In this document: piece by piece, positions 1-8,215 of the stretch
How positions within the stretch are numbered: the stretch's first letter is position 1
Layout of the letters: each line of letters begins with the position of its first letter
Assembly (NCBI GenBank): GCA_028871795.1
Contig: JAGWMG010000010.1
Location: forward strand, 61,204 to 125,203
DNA length: 64,000 bases
Origin: Alphaproteobacteria bacterium
GTDB lineage: Bacteria; Pseudomonadota; Alphaproteobacteria; Micropepsales; Micropepsaceae
Direction: 5' to 3'
Made by a program: the position numbers and the translations under genes
The notes under the pieces: generated by a model
What the model was told of the DNA's origin: nothing
Database searches by the model: none
What the model saw: the letters and a program-made list of their open reading frames with translations, nothing else

Positions 1-293
1 TCCATTTCCGGAAAGCCGTAGACCCAGCCGGGCGCCGTGCGATATGCCGTCGACGCGTCGATCACGCGCACGGAGGGATTGTCGATCAGCGACACCGCCT
101 CGCGCGCGGCATCGTCGGGCAGGCAGAGGACCACAAGGTCTGCTTCGTTCAGCGCCTTGGCGCGGGCGCGCGGGTCCTTGCGCTCGGCGTCGGCAAGCTG
201 CACGACCGAAAGATCGCCGCGTCCCGCCAGCCGCTCGCGGATTTCCAGGCCGGTCGTGCCGGCCGCCCCGTCGATGAAAATCCTGGCACTCAC
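1..293 (-). CDS. argC: N-acetyl-gamma-glutamyl-phosphate reductase, N-terminal part (cut by window edge)
   Basis: ArgC reduces N-acetylglutamyl phosphate with NADPH to the semialdehyde in cytoplasmic arginine synthesis. Only about the first 97 residues lie in the window. They begin at GTG 293 with a beta strand followed by the dinucleotide-binding motif GAAGTTG, then a Rossmann-like stretch with [10 protein letters not shown] and the segment IDASTAYR, which match the short (type 2) ArgC form. The gene runs off the left edge, so the catalytic Cys is not visible. In many alphaproteobacteria argC lies directly downstream of rplM-rpsI; here only an rpsI fragment is found 2.5 kb upstream. The GTG start is inferred, because the nearby ATG is followed at once by a stop. 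Confidence 0.85.
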   Translation of the reverse strand, partial: MSARIFIDGAAGTTGLEIRERLAGRGDLSVVQLADAERKDPRARAKALNEADLVVLCLPDDAAREAVSLIDNPSVRVIDASTAYRTAPGWVYGFPEM

Positions 294-445
294 GTCATCC
301 ACCGCTTGTTGGCCGAGTCGGTCCCCTCGCAGAATCGTCAAGCGTTGACAAGCCTTCTGTGGCATTCTTACCTCGATTTCGCCTGTGAGTCCCGGTGGAG
401 CCGCGCCCGCCGGTGCATGGCCGTGTTGCAGAAGAGGGCTTCCTC

Positions 446-952
446 ATGGATCCGAATGCCGTCATCGAAGTGTTCCGCCGCAATGTGACCGAACACTACT
501 TCGACCTGAAAGGCCGCGTCGGCCGCCAAGAGTTCTGGTACTTCGTGCTTGCCTGTTTCGTTCTGTTTATAGGTGCCTGGATCGTCGACCGCGTGATTGG
601 CATAGGGTTGCTCAGTCCCGTGCTTGGCCTTGCGCTGCTCCTGCCGATGACGGGAATGGGCGCGCGCCGGCTTCAGGACATCGGGCGCAACGGCTCGCTT
701 GTCTGGGTGTGGGCGATTATCAGCGCTGTCGCGCAGGTCTTCGGTCTCCTGATGGCCCTGGCCGGTCCGTACGGTGCGCTGGGCGCCCTGTACTTCCTCT
801 TTACCTTCGGCTGGCTGCTCGGTCTCGTCAGTCTCGCATCGCTCGCCATTTCGATCGTCCTGATCTATTTCTGGGTCCAGCCGGGAGCCGCGGGCGCAAA
901 CGAATACGGTCCCGATCCGAATGCCGCCGCTGCCGCGCCGAAAGCCGCGTAG
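446..952 (+). CDS. DUF805 family inner-membrane protein
   Basis: The 168-aa product starts at ATG 446, behind an AGAGG ribosome-binding sequence. An upstream in-frame start at 395 would add a non-conserved tail. It opens with a short cytoplasmic segment containing GRVGRQEFWYF, the typical DUF805 entry motif, followed by several hydrophobic segments with the family motif ARRLQDIGRNG between them. The C-terminus is a short Ala/Pro-rich tail. DUF805 proteins are small polytopic inner-membrane proteins of unknown role. The gene is divergent from argC and convergent with the Sel1 gene that ends 2 bp away. Confidence 0.85.
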   Translation: MDPNAVIEVFRRNVTEHYFDLKGRVGRQEFWYFVLACFVLFIGAWIVDRVIGIGLLSPVLGLALLLPMTGMGARRLQDIGRNGSLVWVWAIISAVAQVFGLLMALAGPYGALGALYFLFTFGWLLGLVSLASLAISIVLIYFWVQPGAAGANEYGPDPNAAAAAPKAA

Positions 953-954
953 GG

Positions 955-2607
955 CTATTTCGACGAATTGGCTGCGAGGAGTGCGGCAGGCGACGGCGTG
1001 TCGTTCGCCGCGCGGTTGGCCGGATTCGATTTGAACGCCGCTGCCGCGGCTTTCGCCGCTCGACGTTGCTCCGGCGGCAGCAGCGCCGCGACGGTGTCGG
1101 CCTGGGCCGCCGCGTCGCGGTCGCCTTGCGCTGCCGCGATCGCATACCATTTGTATGCATCTGCCGGGCTTTGCGGCACGCCCTGCCCGCCTTGGTACAG
1201 GACGGCGAGATCGAATTGGGCGTCGACGTCGCCGAAGGCCGCGGCGCGCGCGAGCCACTGCGCGGCCTTCTCGAGATCGGTTCCTTCGCGCCAGCCGCCG
1301 GCATAGGCTTTGCCCAGATTGGCCATGGCCTTGACGTTTCCCGCTTGCGCCGCCGCTTCGTACAGGCGGATCGCTCTGGGCATGTCCGTGGCGACGCCGG
1401 TCCCCGTCTGGTAGAGGACGCCGAGAACCTCCTGCGCAACCGGCTGCCCGCCGCTCGCGGCGCGCTGGAGCCAGCCGGTAGCCCTATCGATATTGATCGC
1501 GACGCCCGTGCCGTTCAGGTATTTCAGGCCAAGGAGCAATTGTGCGGCCGTGTTTCCGCTCCTGGCGAGCATCCCGAGGCTTCGTCTTGCCGCCGGCAGG
1601 TTCGCGGCTTGGCCGCTGGCGGCGGCACGGACACGCACCGCGCCTTCGGGTTGCATGTTGAATACGAAGCCCAGTTCCGCTGCGACCAGGATCGCGCCGG
1701 CCAATACCCAGCGCCAAAGATTCCGCCTTTTGCGGCCGGCGGCGCTTTTCTTGACGGCAGGTTTCTGCGCCGCATTGATCGCGGCGCGGCGGGCGGAGGA
1801 AAGATAGGCGTTTTGTCCGTTTTCCAGCGGCGTTTTGTCCGGGTGCGTCGCTTCGCAGGCCAGCGGTTTCGTCCACGGCTGGAAATCGGCGGGCCCGGCT
1901 GTGGCATCCGGCGCCGGACGCGGCGCGGTGCTGGCGTCTGCCGTCCCGGCGGCGAGATTGTGGAGTTCGAGGTGCAGCTCCGCAACGGCGCGCTGATGGC
2001 GGGCGTCGCTGCTTTCGAGCCGCTCTTGGAGGCGTTGCAGGGCCTCGGCGGTGGAACCACTCCGCTCGGCATTCTCCTTTGCCTCACGGCCGCGACGCGC
2101 TTCGGCCTCCGTCACGGCTTGTTCGAGGACGTGCAAACGGGTCTCCAGGCGCATGAGAGCGCTCTCGGTTCCCTCCCTGATCCTGGATTTCGGCAGGATG
2201 ATCCGCTTGGCCAGTTGGTCGAGTTCCCCCGCTTGCTGCCGCATCAGTTCGCCGTAGTCGGCCGAGTCTTCGCCCGACGGCGCCGAAGTTGCCGAAACAT
2301 CCGTGTCCGGCGTTCCGCAGACCGGCGTCGGCACCTCTTCGGACGTTGCCGCCGGTGCGGGAGCCGTCTCGCCGTGCAACAGGTCCAGCAGCTGCTGTCT
2401 GCTTGAGAAGTAGCCATACATCGTTGCGCGTGCGATGCCGGTCTCGCTGGCTACGGCGGTGAACGTCAGCGCGGCCTCGCCGTGGACATCGATCAGACGG
2501 CGCGCGGCTTCCAGCAGCGCCAGGCGCGTGGCTTCGCGATCGCGCGGACGACTCCAGGACGGTCTCGCCGCGTCTTCTGTATTCGTGTTTGTCCGCCTGC
2601 CGGCCAA
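955..2607 (-). CDS. TetR-like HTH / coiled-coil / transmembrane / Sel1-repeat fusion protein
   Basis: With the proposed TTG start at 2607 the product is 550 aa. ATG starts at 2760 and 2796 are possible but add sequence that does not look like protein. Residues about 19-82 look like a TetR-type DNA-binding domain (LLEAARRLIDVHGEAALTF, then ETGIARATMYGYFSSRQQLL). A charged coiled-coil stretch lies at about 140-205. A basic patch precedes a single membrane segment at about 293-315 (WVLAGAILVAAELGFVF). Four Sel1-type helical repeats follow at about 350-500, with the AxxxLGxxYxxGxGVxxDxxxAxxxxxxAAxxG pattern. The positive-inside rule puts the HTH in the cytoplasm and the Sel1 repeats in the periplasm. 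A membrane-tethered regulator is an inference. The domain order is unusual and I assign no name. Confidence 0.75.
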   Translation of the reverse strand: MAGRRTNTNTEDAARPSWSRPRDREATRLALLEAARRLIDVHGEAALTFTAVASETGIARATMYGYFSSRQQLLDLLHGETAPAPAATSEEVPTPVCGTPDTDVSATSAPSGEDSADYGELMRQQAGELDQLAKRIILPKSRIREGTESALMRLETRLHVLEQAVTEAEARRGREAKENAERSGSTAEALQRLQERLESSDARHQRAVAELHLELHNLAAGTADASTAPRPAPDATAGPADFQPWTKPLACEATHPDKTPLENGQNAYLSSARRAAINAAQKPAVKKSAAGRKRRNLWRWVLAGAILVAAELGFVFNMQPEGAVRVRAAASGQAANLPAARRSLGMLARSGNTAAQLLLGLKYLNGTGVAINIDRATGWLQRAASGGQPVAQEVLGVLYQTGTGVATDMPRAIRLYEAAAQAGNVKAMANLGKAYAGGWREGTDLEKAAQWLARAAAFGDVDAQFDLAVLYQGGQGVPQSPADAYKWYAIAAAQGDRDAAAQADTVAALLPPEQRRAAKAAAAAFKSNPANRAANDTPSPAALLAANSSK

Positions 2608-2835
2608 TGACGGCTCCGCGCCCGATCCTCCGAGGAGACCATGACTGTGCTGTCTTATGATGAAAAAAGGGTTGGCGTTTAGGAGACTGCCCGCATCGCG
2701 GCAATCTTGGTGAATGAAACGTAAATCCGGCGGCGGTGGCGCGCGCCGCACCCGGGGCATGATCGGCGAACGGCAAAACAGTGGCCTAACATTCATTAGG
2801 CCGCTGCTTCTCCGAATGTCTTTGAAGATGCCGTA

Positions 2836-2943
2836 TTACCGCTTCGAGAACTGGAAGCTGCGCCGCGCCTTGGGCCGGCCGTACTTCTTGCGCTCGACGG
2901 CGCGCGGATCGCGGGTGAGGAAGCCGCCCGGCTTCAATACGGC
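2836..2943 (-). pseudogene. rpsI: 3' fragment of rpsI (ribosomal protein S9 C-terminus)
   Basis: The minus-strand frame ending with TAA at 2836-2838 encodes [17 protein letters not shown] followed by [11 protein letters not shown]. This is the highly conserved C-terminus of ribosomal protein S9, down to the invariant SKR end. Similarity stops about 36 codons upstream, where the frame turns into arginine-rich noise and no start exists. S9 is essential, so a complete copy must exist elsewhere in the genome. The position relative to argC recalls the ancestral rplM-rpsI-argC order, so this may be a remnant of a duplication or rearrangement. Confidence 0.8.
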
Positions 2944-3140
2944 GGGCGAGCGGATGATCGTCCGGTATCTTCGGCCCCGGTCAACGGCTGTTCGAGCGGG
3001 CGCGAATATTCGAGCGGCAGCGGATGCGGCACCGAAGCTCGGTGGCGCTTGAGGTAATCCTCATATTCGCTGGGCGAGACGTGTACGGACCAGCCGTCGG
3101 GGCGGATGCCCCAGCCGCTCTCCTTCTCCTCCCAGGCCAT
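2934..3140 (-). CDS. Small hypothetical protein, probably degraded
   Basis: A 68-codon frame from ATG 3140. The first 50 residues look like a real small soluble protein ([19 protein letters not shown], then [17 protein letters not shown], then EYSRP). This pattern resembles short phage- or plasmid-associated hypothetical proteins. The last residues overlap the rpsI fragment in another frame and look random, so the natural C-terminus is probably lost. No good ribosome-binding site precedes the start. I do not know a function. Confidence 0.35.
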   Translation of the reverse strand: MAWEEKESGWGIRPDGWSVHVSPSEYEDYLKRHRASVPHPLPLEYSRPLEQPLTGAEDTGRSSARPPY

Positions 3141-3333
3141 GAGGTGGATGAGCGTGGCGCAAGGGTCGCAGATTGCGGGCTAGTTGCCAATGGGAGTAAG
3201 GTGCAACCGCGGCGTTCAGCCGGGGGCAGTCGATGAACTGGGACACTGTCTTCGCGATCCGTCATTATCGGCATATTCCTGATCGCGGCAGTTGGTTTTG
3301 GCCAACCCGCGCACGCGCAGACGGCGGCGAGTG

Positions 3334-3537
3334 CTAGGTGTTCAGTCCCAGGGTGTGGTGAAGTGGGTTTAGCCTGAACCGTTTTGGCTGCTTCGTCCAG
3401 ACTTTGCAGATGTGCTCATAGGGCGTGAGACCTCTGAGGGTCTTGAGCCGTTTGGCGAAATTGTAGGCCATGAGGAATGCCTGAACGTGCTCCTTGAGCT
3501 GGGTGTGCGTCCCGTACCCCCCGCATTCGCGGGCCAT
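3334..3537 (-). pseudogene. IS481-family transposase, C-terminal remnant
   Basis: The frame ends at TAG 3334 and encodes the end of a DDE transposase: QLKEHVQAFLMAYNFAKRL, then KTLRGLTPYEHICKVWT and the terminal LGLNT. The AYNFA(R/K)RLKTLRGLTPYE block is characteristic of IS481-type transposases. Only the last 60 or so residues remain, and the catalytic DDE core and N-terminal HTH are absent. The element sits between a beheaded signal peptide on the plus strand and the end of the CoA-transferase gene. Confidence 0.85.
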
Positions 3538-3576
3538 GACAACGTATCGGTTGATTCCATCCGATCACAATCGGCT

Positions 3577-4695
3577 CTAAATCGCTCCGCTCTCTTTCAG
3601 GGCCGCGATGTCGTCCGGCGAAAACCCCCAGGCGGCGAGCGAGGCGGCGTTGTCGGCGGCGGCGGGCGGGCCTTGTATTTCCGGCGGCGTGCGCGAGAAG
3701 CGCGGCGCCGGGGCGGGCTGCACCACGCCGTCGATCTCCACGAAGGTGCCGCGCGCGACGTTATGCGGATGAAGCGGCGCCTCGTCCATCGACAGCACCG
3801 GCGCATAACAGGCGTCGCCGCCGGCGAAGACCGCGTCCCATTCGGCGCGCGTCCGGGTCTTGAAAACCTCCGCCAGCTTCGCCTTCAGCGCCGGCCAGGC
3901 GGAAGGATCCATCCGCGCCTCGAAGGCCGGATCGCTCATGCCGATTTTTTCGAGAAGCTCCTTGTAGAATTGCGGCTCGATCGACCCCACGGCGATCCAT
4001 TTGCCGTCCTTGGTCTCGTAGGTGCCGTAGAAGTGCGCGCCGCCGTCCAGCAAATTCCCGCCGCGCTCGCCGCGCCACAAGCCCATCGCCTTGAGTCCGT
4101 AGAACAGCGCCATCAGCGAGGCGGCGCCGTCGCTCATCGCCGCGTCGACGACTTGCCCCTTGCCGGAGGCGCGCGCTTCCAGCATCGCGCACACCATGCC
4201 GAAGCACAGGTACAGCGCCCCGCCGCCGTAATCGCCGACGAGATTGAGCGGCGGCACCGGCGCGCCGCCCCTTTCGCCGACGGCGTGCAGCGCGCCGGAC
4301 AGCGCGATGTAATCGATGTCGTGGCCGGCGGCATTGGCCAGCGGCCCCGATTGTCCCCACCCCGTCATGCGCCCGTAGACGAGGCGCGGATTGCGCTCCA
4401 GGCAGACCTCCGGCCCCAGACCCAGCCGCTCCATCACGCCGGGGCGGAAGCCCTCGATCAAGCCGTCCGCCTTGCCGACGAGCCTCAACGCGGCTTGCAC
4501 CGCTTCCGGCCTTTTCAGATCGAACGCCACCGCGCGCCGGCCGCGGCAGGTGACGTCGGCCCTGTGCGGGCCGCGTCCGCCTTCGCGGTCGATGCGGACG
4601 ACGTCCGCGCCCATGTCGGAGAACAGCATCGCGGCGAATGGTCCCGGCCCCAGTCCCGCGAACTCCACAAGGCGAATGCCTTTCAACGGTCCCAT
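3577..4695 (-). CDS. CaiB/BaiF family III CoA-transferase (alpha-methylacyl-CoA racemase-like)
   Basis: The 372-aa product starts at ATG 4695 behind GAGGAACAG. It begins [20 protein letters not shown] and continues with [17 protein letters not shown], the usual N-terminus of family III CoA-transferases. The central [13 protein letters not shown] contains the Asp that in racemases and formyl-CoA transferases is catalytic. Within the family the length and the [14 protein letters not shown] pattern are closest to alpha-methylacyl-CoA racemase, which inverts the 2-methyl centre of branched acyl-CoAs. That would fit the branched-chain catabolism genes elsewhere in the window, but the substrate is not proven. 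The gene is divergent from the small secreted protein gene at 4768. Confidence 0.85.
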   Translation of the reverse strand: MGPLKGIRLVEFAGLGPGPFAAMLFSDMGADVVRIDREGGRGPHRADVTCRGRRAVAFDLKRPEAVQAALRLVGKADGLIEGFRPGVMERLGLGPEVCLERNPRLVYGRMTGWGQSGPLANAAGHDIDYIALSGALHAVGERGGAPVPPLNLVGDYGGGALYLCFGMVCAMLEARASGKGQVVDAAMSDGAASLMALFYGLKAMGLWRGERGGNLLDGGAHFYGTYETKDGKWIAVGSIEPQFYKELLEKIGMSDPAFEARMDPSAWPALKAKLAEVFKTRTRAEWDAVFAGGDACYAPVLSMDEAPLHPHNVARGTFVEIDGVVQPAPAPRFSRTPPEIQGPPAAADNAASLAAWGFSPDDIAALKESGAI

Positions 4696-4767
4696 CTGTT
4701 CCTCAATTGTGCCGTATTCCTTTTGCTTAACTGCCGCCGAGGCTATCAAACCCGGACGGGTACGAGA

Positions 4768-5157
4768 ATGCGTGCGGCATTCGCCTTGATTCTGGCCGCG
4801 TTGGCGGCGGGCGTTTCCGTAGCCGCACCGGCCAAACTCGTGTACCGGATCGATCAGGCTACCGCGAGGATCGAGCATCATCGCCTCGTCATCACGGCAA
4901 CAGGCGCCGTGAGCACGGGCGGCTGGGCCAACCCCCGGCTGCGGCTGCACGACGCTTCCGCGCCGGAAGCGAGCACACTGGCAGTTGATTTTCTGGCGAC
5001 GCCGCCGCATCGCGGCGCAACCGTGGCCCAGGTGATCGTGCCGGTGAATGCCCGCGTCGCGGCGCGGCTGCCGCACTACGGCGTCGTTCAGGTGAAGATC
5101 GCTTCGCAGACCAACAACGTGATCGTGCCGATCGCGCGCTTGAGCGGCAACAGGTAG
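4768..5157 (+). CDS. Small secreted hypothetical protein
   Basis: The 129-aa product begins [20 protein letters not shown], a clear signal peptide with a likely cleavage site near residue 20. The rest is Ala/Val-rich with alternating hydrophobic residues suggesting beta structure ([19 protein letters not shown], later [17 protein letters not shown]). It has no Cys, no membrane anchor and no motif that I recognise. It is probably periplasmic. It stands alone between the CoA-transferase gene (divergent) and pleD (convergent). Confidence 0.65.
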   Translation: MRAAFALILAALAAGVSVAAPAKLVYRIDQATARIEHHRLVITATGAVSTGGWANPRLRLHDASAPEASTLAVDFLATPPHRGATVAQVIVPVNARVAARLPHYGVVQVKIASQTNNVIVPIARLSGNR

Positions 5158-5184
5158 CGGCGGCGTCCCCGCGATCCTAGAAAA

Positions 5185-6555
5185 TCAGGCAGCGTCGGAG
5201 ACGACGCGGTTCCGGCCCGCCTTCTTGGCGCGGTAGAGCGCCTGATCGGCGCGGTACAAAAGGTCTTCCGCGCTGTCGGTTTCGTTTTCGGATTGGGCGA
5301 TGCCGATGCTGATGGTAATGTTGAGCTTGCCCGGCGCCCGGCTGATTTCTATCGGCGTGGTCTCGATGCTCTTGCGCAGGCGCTCCGCCACCGAACAGGC
5401 ATAGGTGACGTCGGTGTCGGGCATCACGACGACGAATTCCTCCCCGCCGTAGCGGCAGGCGAGATCGATGCCGCGGACGTTGGCGGAAATGCGCCTGGCG
5501 AATTCGCGCAGGACTTCGTCGCCGATGTCGTGGCCGTGGGTGTCGTTGACCGACTTGAAGAAGTCGATGTCCATGATGACGAACGAAAGCGGCCTGCCGG
5601 ATTTGCGCGCTTGGGCGAGCAGGTTGTCGAGATGGCGGCCCATGTAGCGGCGATTGTGCAGGCCGGTAAGCTGGTCGGTGATCGCCATCTCCAGGCTGAG
5701 CTGGACGTTGTGGCGCAGCCTGTCGGAGTAGCGCTTCTTGCGCAGCTGGGTGCGCGCGCGCGCGACCAATTCGTTCTTGTCCACCGGCCGCGTCAGATAG
5801 TCGTTGACGCCCATCTCGAGGGCCTGGGTGAGTTTGCGGCGGTCGCCGTCGCTGACGACGACCAGGATCGGTACATTGCGCCCTTCCGGCAGCGAGCGGA
5901 GCTGCGAACACAACCTGAGCCCGTCGAAGCCGCGCATCCCGAGACTGACGACGATCAGGTCGTAGTCGCCGCCGCGCACCCGCACCAGGGCTTCTTCGAA
6001 GGTGTCCACGGCGGAGACTTCGTGCTCCGGCTGCAGAGCGGAGGAGAACCAGGCGACCGATTCCGGCCGGTCTTCGATGATCAGGATCCGCCCGCCGGCG
6101 GCGGATTCCATCAACGACGACGCCGGATCGAGCAAACCCATGCTCTGGCCCGTGCTTTCGCGCATTCGCAGCTCGTCGGTCATCATCTTGAGGCGCACCA
6201 GCGAGCGTACGCGGGCGAACAACGCGGCGTCGTCGACCGGCTTGGTGAGGAAATCGTCGGCGCCGGCATCCAGTCCCGCCACCCGGTCGCTGGGCTGGTC
6301 CAATGCCGTCACCATGACGACGGGAACATGCGCGACTTTGGGATTGGCTTTGATGCGACGGCAGACTTCAAAACCGTCCATGCCGGGCATCATCACGTCG
6401 AGCAGCACGATGTCGGGCTCGATCTCGTCCATCTTGGCGAGCGCTTCAGCCCCGGAAAAGGCCGTGACCACCTCGAAATATTCGCTGGTCAGCTTGGCTT
6501 CGAGCAGTTTGACGTTCGACAATATATCGTCGACGACAAGGACACGCGCCGTCAT
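5185..6555 (-). CDS. pleD: PleD-type response regulator with diguanylate cyclase domain
   Basis: PleD makes cyclic di-GMP at the pole during cell-cycle-linked differentiation. The 456-aa protein has a first receiver domain (phospho-acceptor D53 in VLLDVMMPGMDG, K in LTKPV). A second receiver follows at about 155-270, where the Asp position reads VVSLGMRGFDG, so it is a degenerate adaptor domain. The GGDEF domain has an intact active site RYGGEEF (GGEEF at 370-374). An RGID motif five residues upstream (361-364) matches the RxxD inhibitory I-site for product feedback. It lies just downstream of divK in the same direction with an 8-bp gap, the Caulobacter-type arrangement. Confidence 0.95.
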   Translation of the reverse strand: MTARVLVVDDILSNVKLLEAKLTSEYFEVVTAFSGAEALAKMDEIEPDIVLLDVMMPGMDGFEVCRRIKANPKVAHVPVVMVTALDQPSDRVAGLDAGADDFLTKPVDDAALFARVRSLVRLKMMTDELRMRESTGQSMGLLDPASSLMESAAGGRILIIEDRPESVAWFSSALQPEHEVSAVDTFEEALVRVRGGDYDLIVVSLGMRGFDGLRLCSQLRSLPEGRNVPILVVVSDGDRRKLTQALEMGVNDYLTRPVDKNELVARARTQLRKKRYSDRLRHNVQLSLEMAITDQLTGLHNRRYMGRHLDNLLAQARKSGRPLSFVIMDIDFFKSVNDTHGHDIGDEVLREFARRISANVRGIDLACRYGGEEFVVVMPDTDVTYACSVAERLRKSIETTPIEISRAPGKLNITISIGIAQSENETDSAEDLLYRADQALYRAKKAGRNRVVSDAA

Positions 6556-6563
6556 GGCGTTTC

Positions 6564-6938
6564 CTAACCGATGAACCGGCGAACCGTGTCCAGGAAGCTG
6601 GTGACCGAAATGGGCTTGGAGATGTAGGCTTCACAGCCGCCCTGACGGATCACTTCCTCGTCGCCTTTCATCGCGAACGCCGTGACCGCGACGACCGGAA
6701 TGGCTTTCAGCGTGTCGTCCTCCTTCAGCCATTTGGTGACTTCCAGGCCGGAGACTTCCGGCAGCTGGATGTCCATGAGGATGAGATCGGGGCGATGTTC
6801 ACGCGCGATGTCGAGGGCTTCCATCCCGTCCTTGGTCTGCAGGATGTTGTAGCCGTGGGCGTCCAGAAGGTCGTGAAAGAGCTTCATGTTCAGCTCATTG
6901 TCCTCCACGATCAGGACCGTCTTGGTCTTGGCATCCAT
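6564..6938 (-). CDS. divK: Single-domain response regulator DivK
   Basis: A 124-aa stand-alone receiver domain with the acidic pocket VEDNELN, phospho-acceptor D56 in LILMDIQLP, Thr in VVAVTAFAM and Lys in YISKPI. DivK conveys phospho-signals to DivL/CckA and so controls CtrA and PleD in alphaproteobacterial cell-cycle control. ATG 6938 follows GGAGAGCGGACAC; a GTG five codons upstream (6953) is possible but overlaps that ribosome-binding sequence. It is the first gene of the divK-pleD operon. Confidence 0.93.
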   Translation of the reverse strand: MDAKTKTVLIVEDNELNMKLFHDLLDAHGYNILQTKDGMEALDIAREHRPDLILMDIQLPEVSGLEVTKWLKEDDTLKAIPVVAVTAFAMKGDEEVIRQGGCEAYISKPISVTSFLDTVRRFIG

Positions 6939-6953
6939 GTGTCCGCTCTCCAC

Positions 6954-7283
6954 AACCCGCGCACTTTTTGCCGCCGCTGAACCGCGCTCATCGCGCGACG
7001 GAGCCGACTCGACACTTCGGCCTTTCGTATTATTAGTTTGTATGTCTTAACGCTCCCTTGACATTGGGAATTCCCGCCGCACCGCAGGCGTGCAATTTGA
7101 ACGATTTGCCGCGTCCTTGTTGACGGAATCTTAATTATCCCCACCTTCGGAAACGTGCTCCGGCATACGAAGTTTCCCCATGGATACCGGCCGGCCGGCG
7201 GAGTGAGTCGCGCGGGCGGTTTTCAGACCCGCGGCGCGGATTCCTGTATGCTGTCCGCCGGAAAATCGAAGCGGCGGCCCTCG
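6954..7283. other. Divergent intergenic region between divK and DUF3572 gene
   Basis: About 330 bp that must hold the promoters of divK-pleD (minus) and the DUF3572 operon (plus). I see AT-rich patches (around 7025-7050 and 7130-7140) and an isolated TTGACA at about 7057 on the plus strand, but no convincing paired -35/-10. A perfect CtrA-type TTAA-N7-TTAA box is not present. Confidence 0.4.
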
Positions 7284-7556
7284 ATGCGCGAACGCATGAC
7301 CCCCGACCGTGCCGAGACGATCGGCCTCAACGGCCTGGCGTTTCTTGCCGGCCGGTCCGGCCACCTCGAGAGGTTCCTGGCGGCCTCCGGCATGGACACG
7401 CCGTCGCTGCGCGAGCGGACGCAAGATCCCGACGTCCTGCGCGCCGTGCTCGACTTCGTCTTGACGGATGATGTCCTGGTCGCCGATTTCTGCCGCGAGC
7501 AGAACCTGGACGCGCGCGACGTCCACATGGCGCATCGCGTATTGGGCGGCCTGTGA
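7284..7556 (+). CDS. DUF3572 domain protein
   Basis: A 90-aa protein in the size range of this alphaproteobacterial family (MTPDRAETIGLNGLAFLAG, then FLAASGMDTPSLRER and DDVLVADFCREQNLDARDVH). It is all-helical and soluble, with no known function. ATG 7284 is chosen; 7248 and 7296 are also in frame. It overlaps the HAD-like gene by four bases (GTGA), so the two are probably translationally coupled. It is divergent from divK. Confidence 0.8.
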   Translation: MRERMTPDRAETIGLNGLAFLAGRSGHLERFLAASGMDTPSLRERTQDPDVLRAVLDFVLTDDVLVADFCREQNLDARDVHMAHRVLGGL

Positions 7557-8200
7557 GCGGCGATTTCGATCTCCCTTCCGCGCTGGCGAAGATTGCGCGC
7601 GACCGGCCGCTGGTGATCGTCGACGCCGACGAAGTGCTGCTGCGCTTCGTCGATGGCTTCGACCGTTTCCTGCGGGTGCGAGGGCGTTATCTCGACCTGA
7701 CGAGCTATCGCCTGCACGGAAACGTCAAGGCGTTGGCAGACAACTCGGCCGCGCTCGACGTCGAGGTGACCGCCCTGCTCGAAGAGTTCCGGCGCGACCT
7801 CGATTCGCTTGAAGCTGTCCCGGGCGCCCGCGAGGCGTTATCGTTCTTGTCCCAAGCGGCAAGCATTGTCGTATTGTCGAACATCTCCGAGATGCAGGCT
7901 CCCGCCCGCAGGCGTAACCTTTTGTCATTGGGTTTCAATTACCCGCTGGTCGCAAACGACGGTCTCAAGGGCCCGTCCGTGAAACAATTGGCGGCAGGCA
8001 CTGTCGCCCCCAGTTTTTATATCGACGATCTGCCGCACCATCTTGCGTCCGCAGCAGAAATGGCCCCCGAGGTGTTTAGAATTCACCTGGTTGGCGATGC
8101 CAGATTGAAAGGGTTGTTACCGCCAACATTTCATGCTCACTGTCACGCCGGAGATTGGGAAGCCGCCGCGAGGTTTATTGAGGCGCAACTGGCCATATAG
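7553..8200 (+). CDS. HAD-superfamily-like hydrolase
   Basis: The 215-aa product starts at GTG 7553 inside the DUF3572 stop. The first strand VIVDADEVLLRFVDGF holds the DxDxV/T-type nucleophile motif of HAD phosphatases (DADEV). A later VVLSNIS matches motif II (hydrophobic strand then S/T). K in GPSVKQL could be motif III, and FYIDDLPHHL holds the paired Asp of motif IV. The substrate is unknown. The coupling to DUF3572 and the placement next to divK-pleD and a ROK kinase say little about its role. Confidence 0.75.
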   Translation: MSGDFDLPSALAKIARDRPLVIVDADEVLLRFVDGFDRFLRVRGRYLDLTSYRLHGNVKALADNSAALDVEVTALLEEFRRDLDSLEAVPGAREALSFLSQAASIVVLSNISEMQAPARRRNLLSLGFNYPLVANDGLKGPSVKQLAAGTVAPSFYIDDLPHHLASAAEMAPEVFRIHLVGDARLKGLLPPTFHAHCHAGDWEAAARFIEAQLAI

Positions 8201-8215
8201 TATCGAAAGCAAATT

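Larger units (their letters stand above)
2608..3576. other. Gene-poor debris region between the Sel1 gene and the CoA-transferase
   Basis: About 970 bp without an intact recognisable gene. It holds the 3' end of an rpsI copy (2836-2943, minus). A 68-codon minus-strand reading frame at 2934-3140 carries a conserved-looking core ([16 protein letters not shown]) but runs into the rpsI fragment. On the plus strand at about 3261-3330 is a signal-peptide-like stretch (IIGIFLIAAVGFGQPAHAQ) with no start codon. An IS481-type transposase tail follows at 3334-3537. Together they look like a scar of repeated insertion and deletion. Confidence 0.6.

Noticed and set aside
2608..2796. N-terminal extension of the TetR/Sel1 gene to ATG 2796
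   Set aside because: The added residues do not resemble a folded domain, and the ribosome-binding spacing is poor; TTG 2607 is preferred but not certain.
7128..7146. DnaA-box-like TTATCCCCA between divK and DUF3572
   Set aside because: Single site with a mismatch, no cluster of boxes and no origin-linked genes; not evidence for an origin.
6954..7283. CtrA-binding TTAA-N7-TTAA box upstream of divK
   Set aside because: Only isolated TTAA sequences are present, not at the required spacing.
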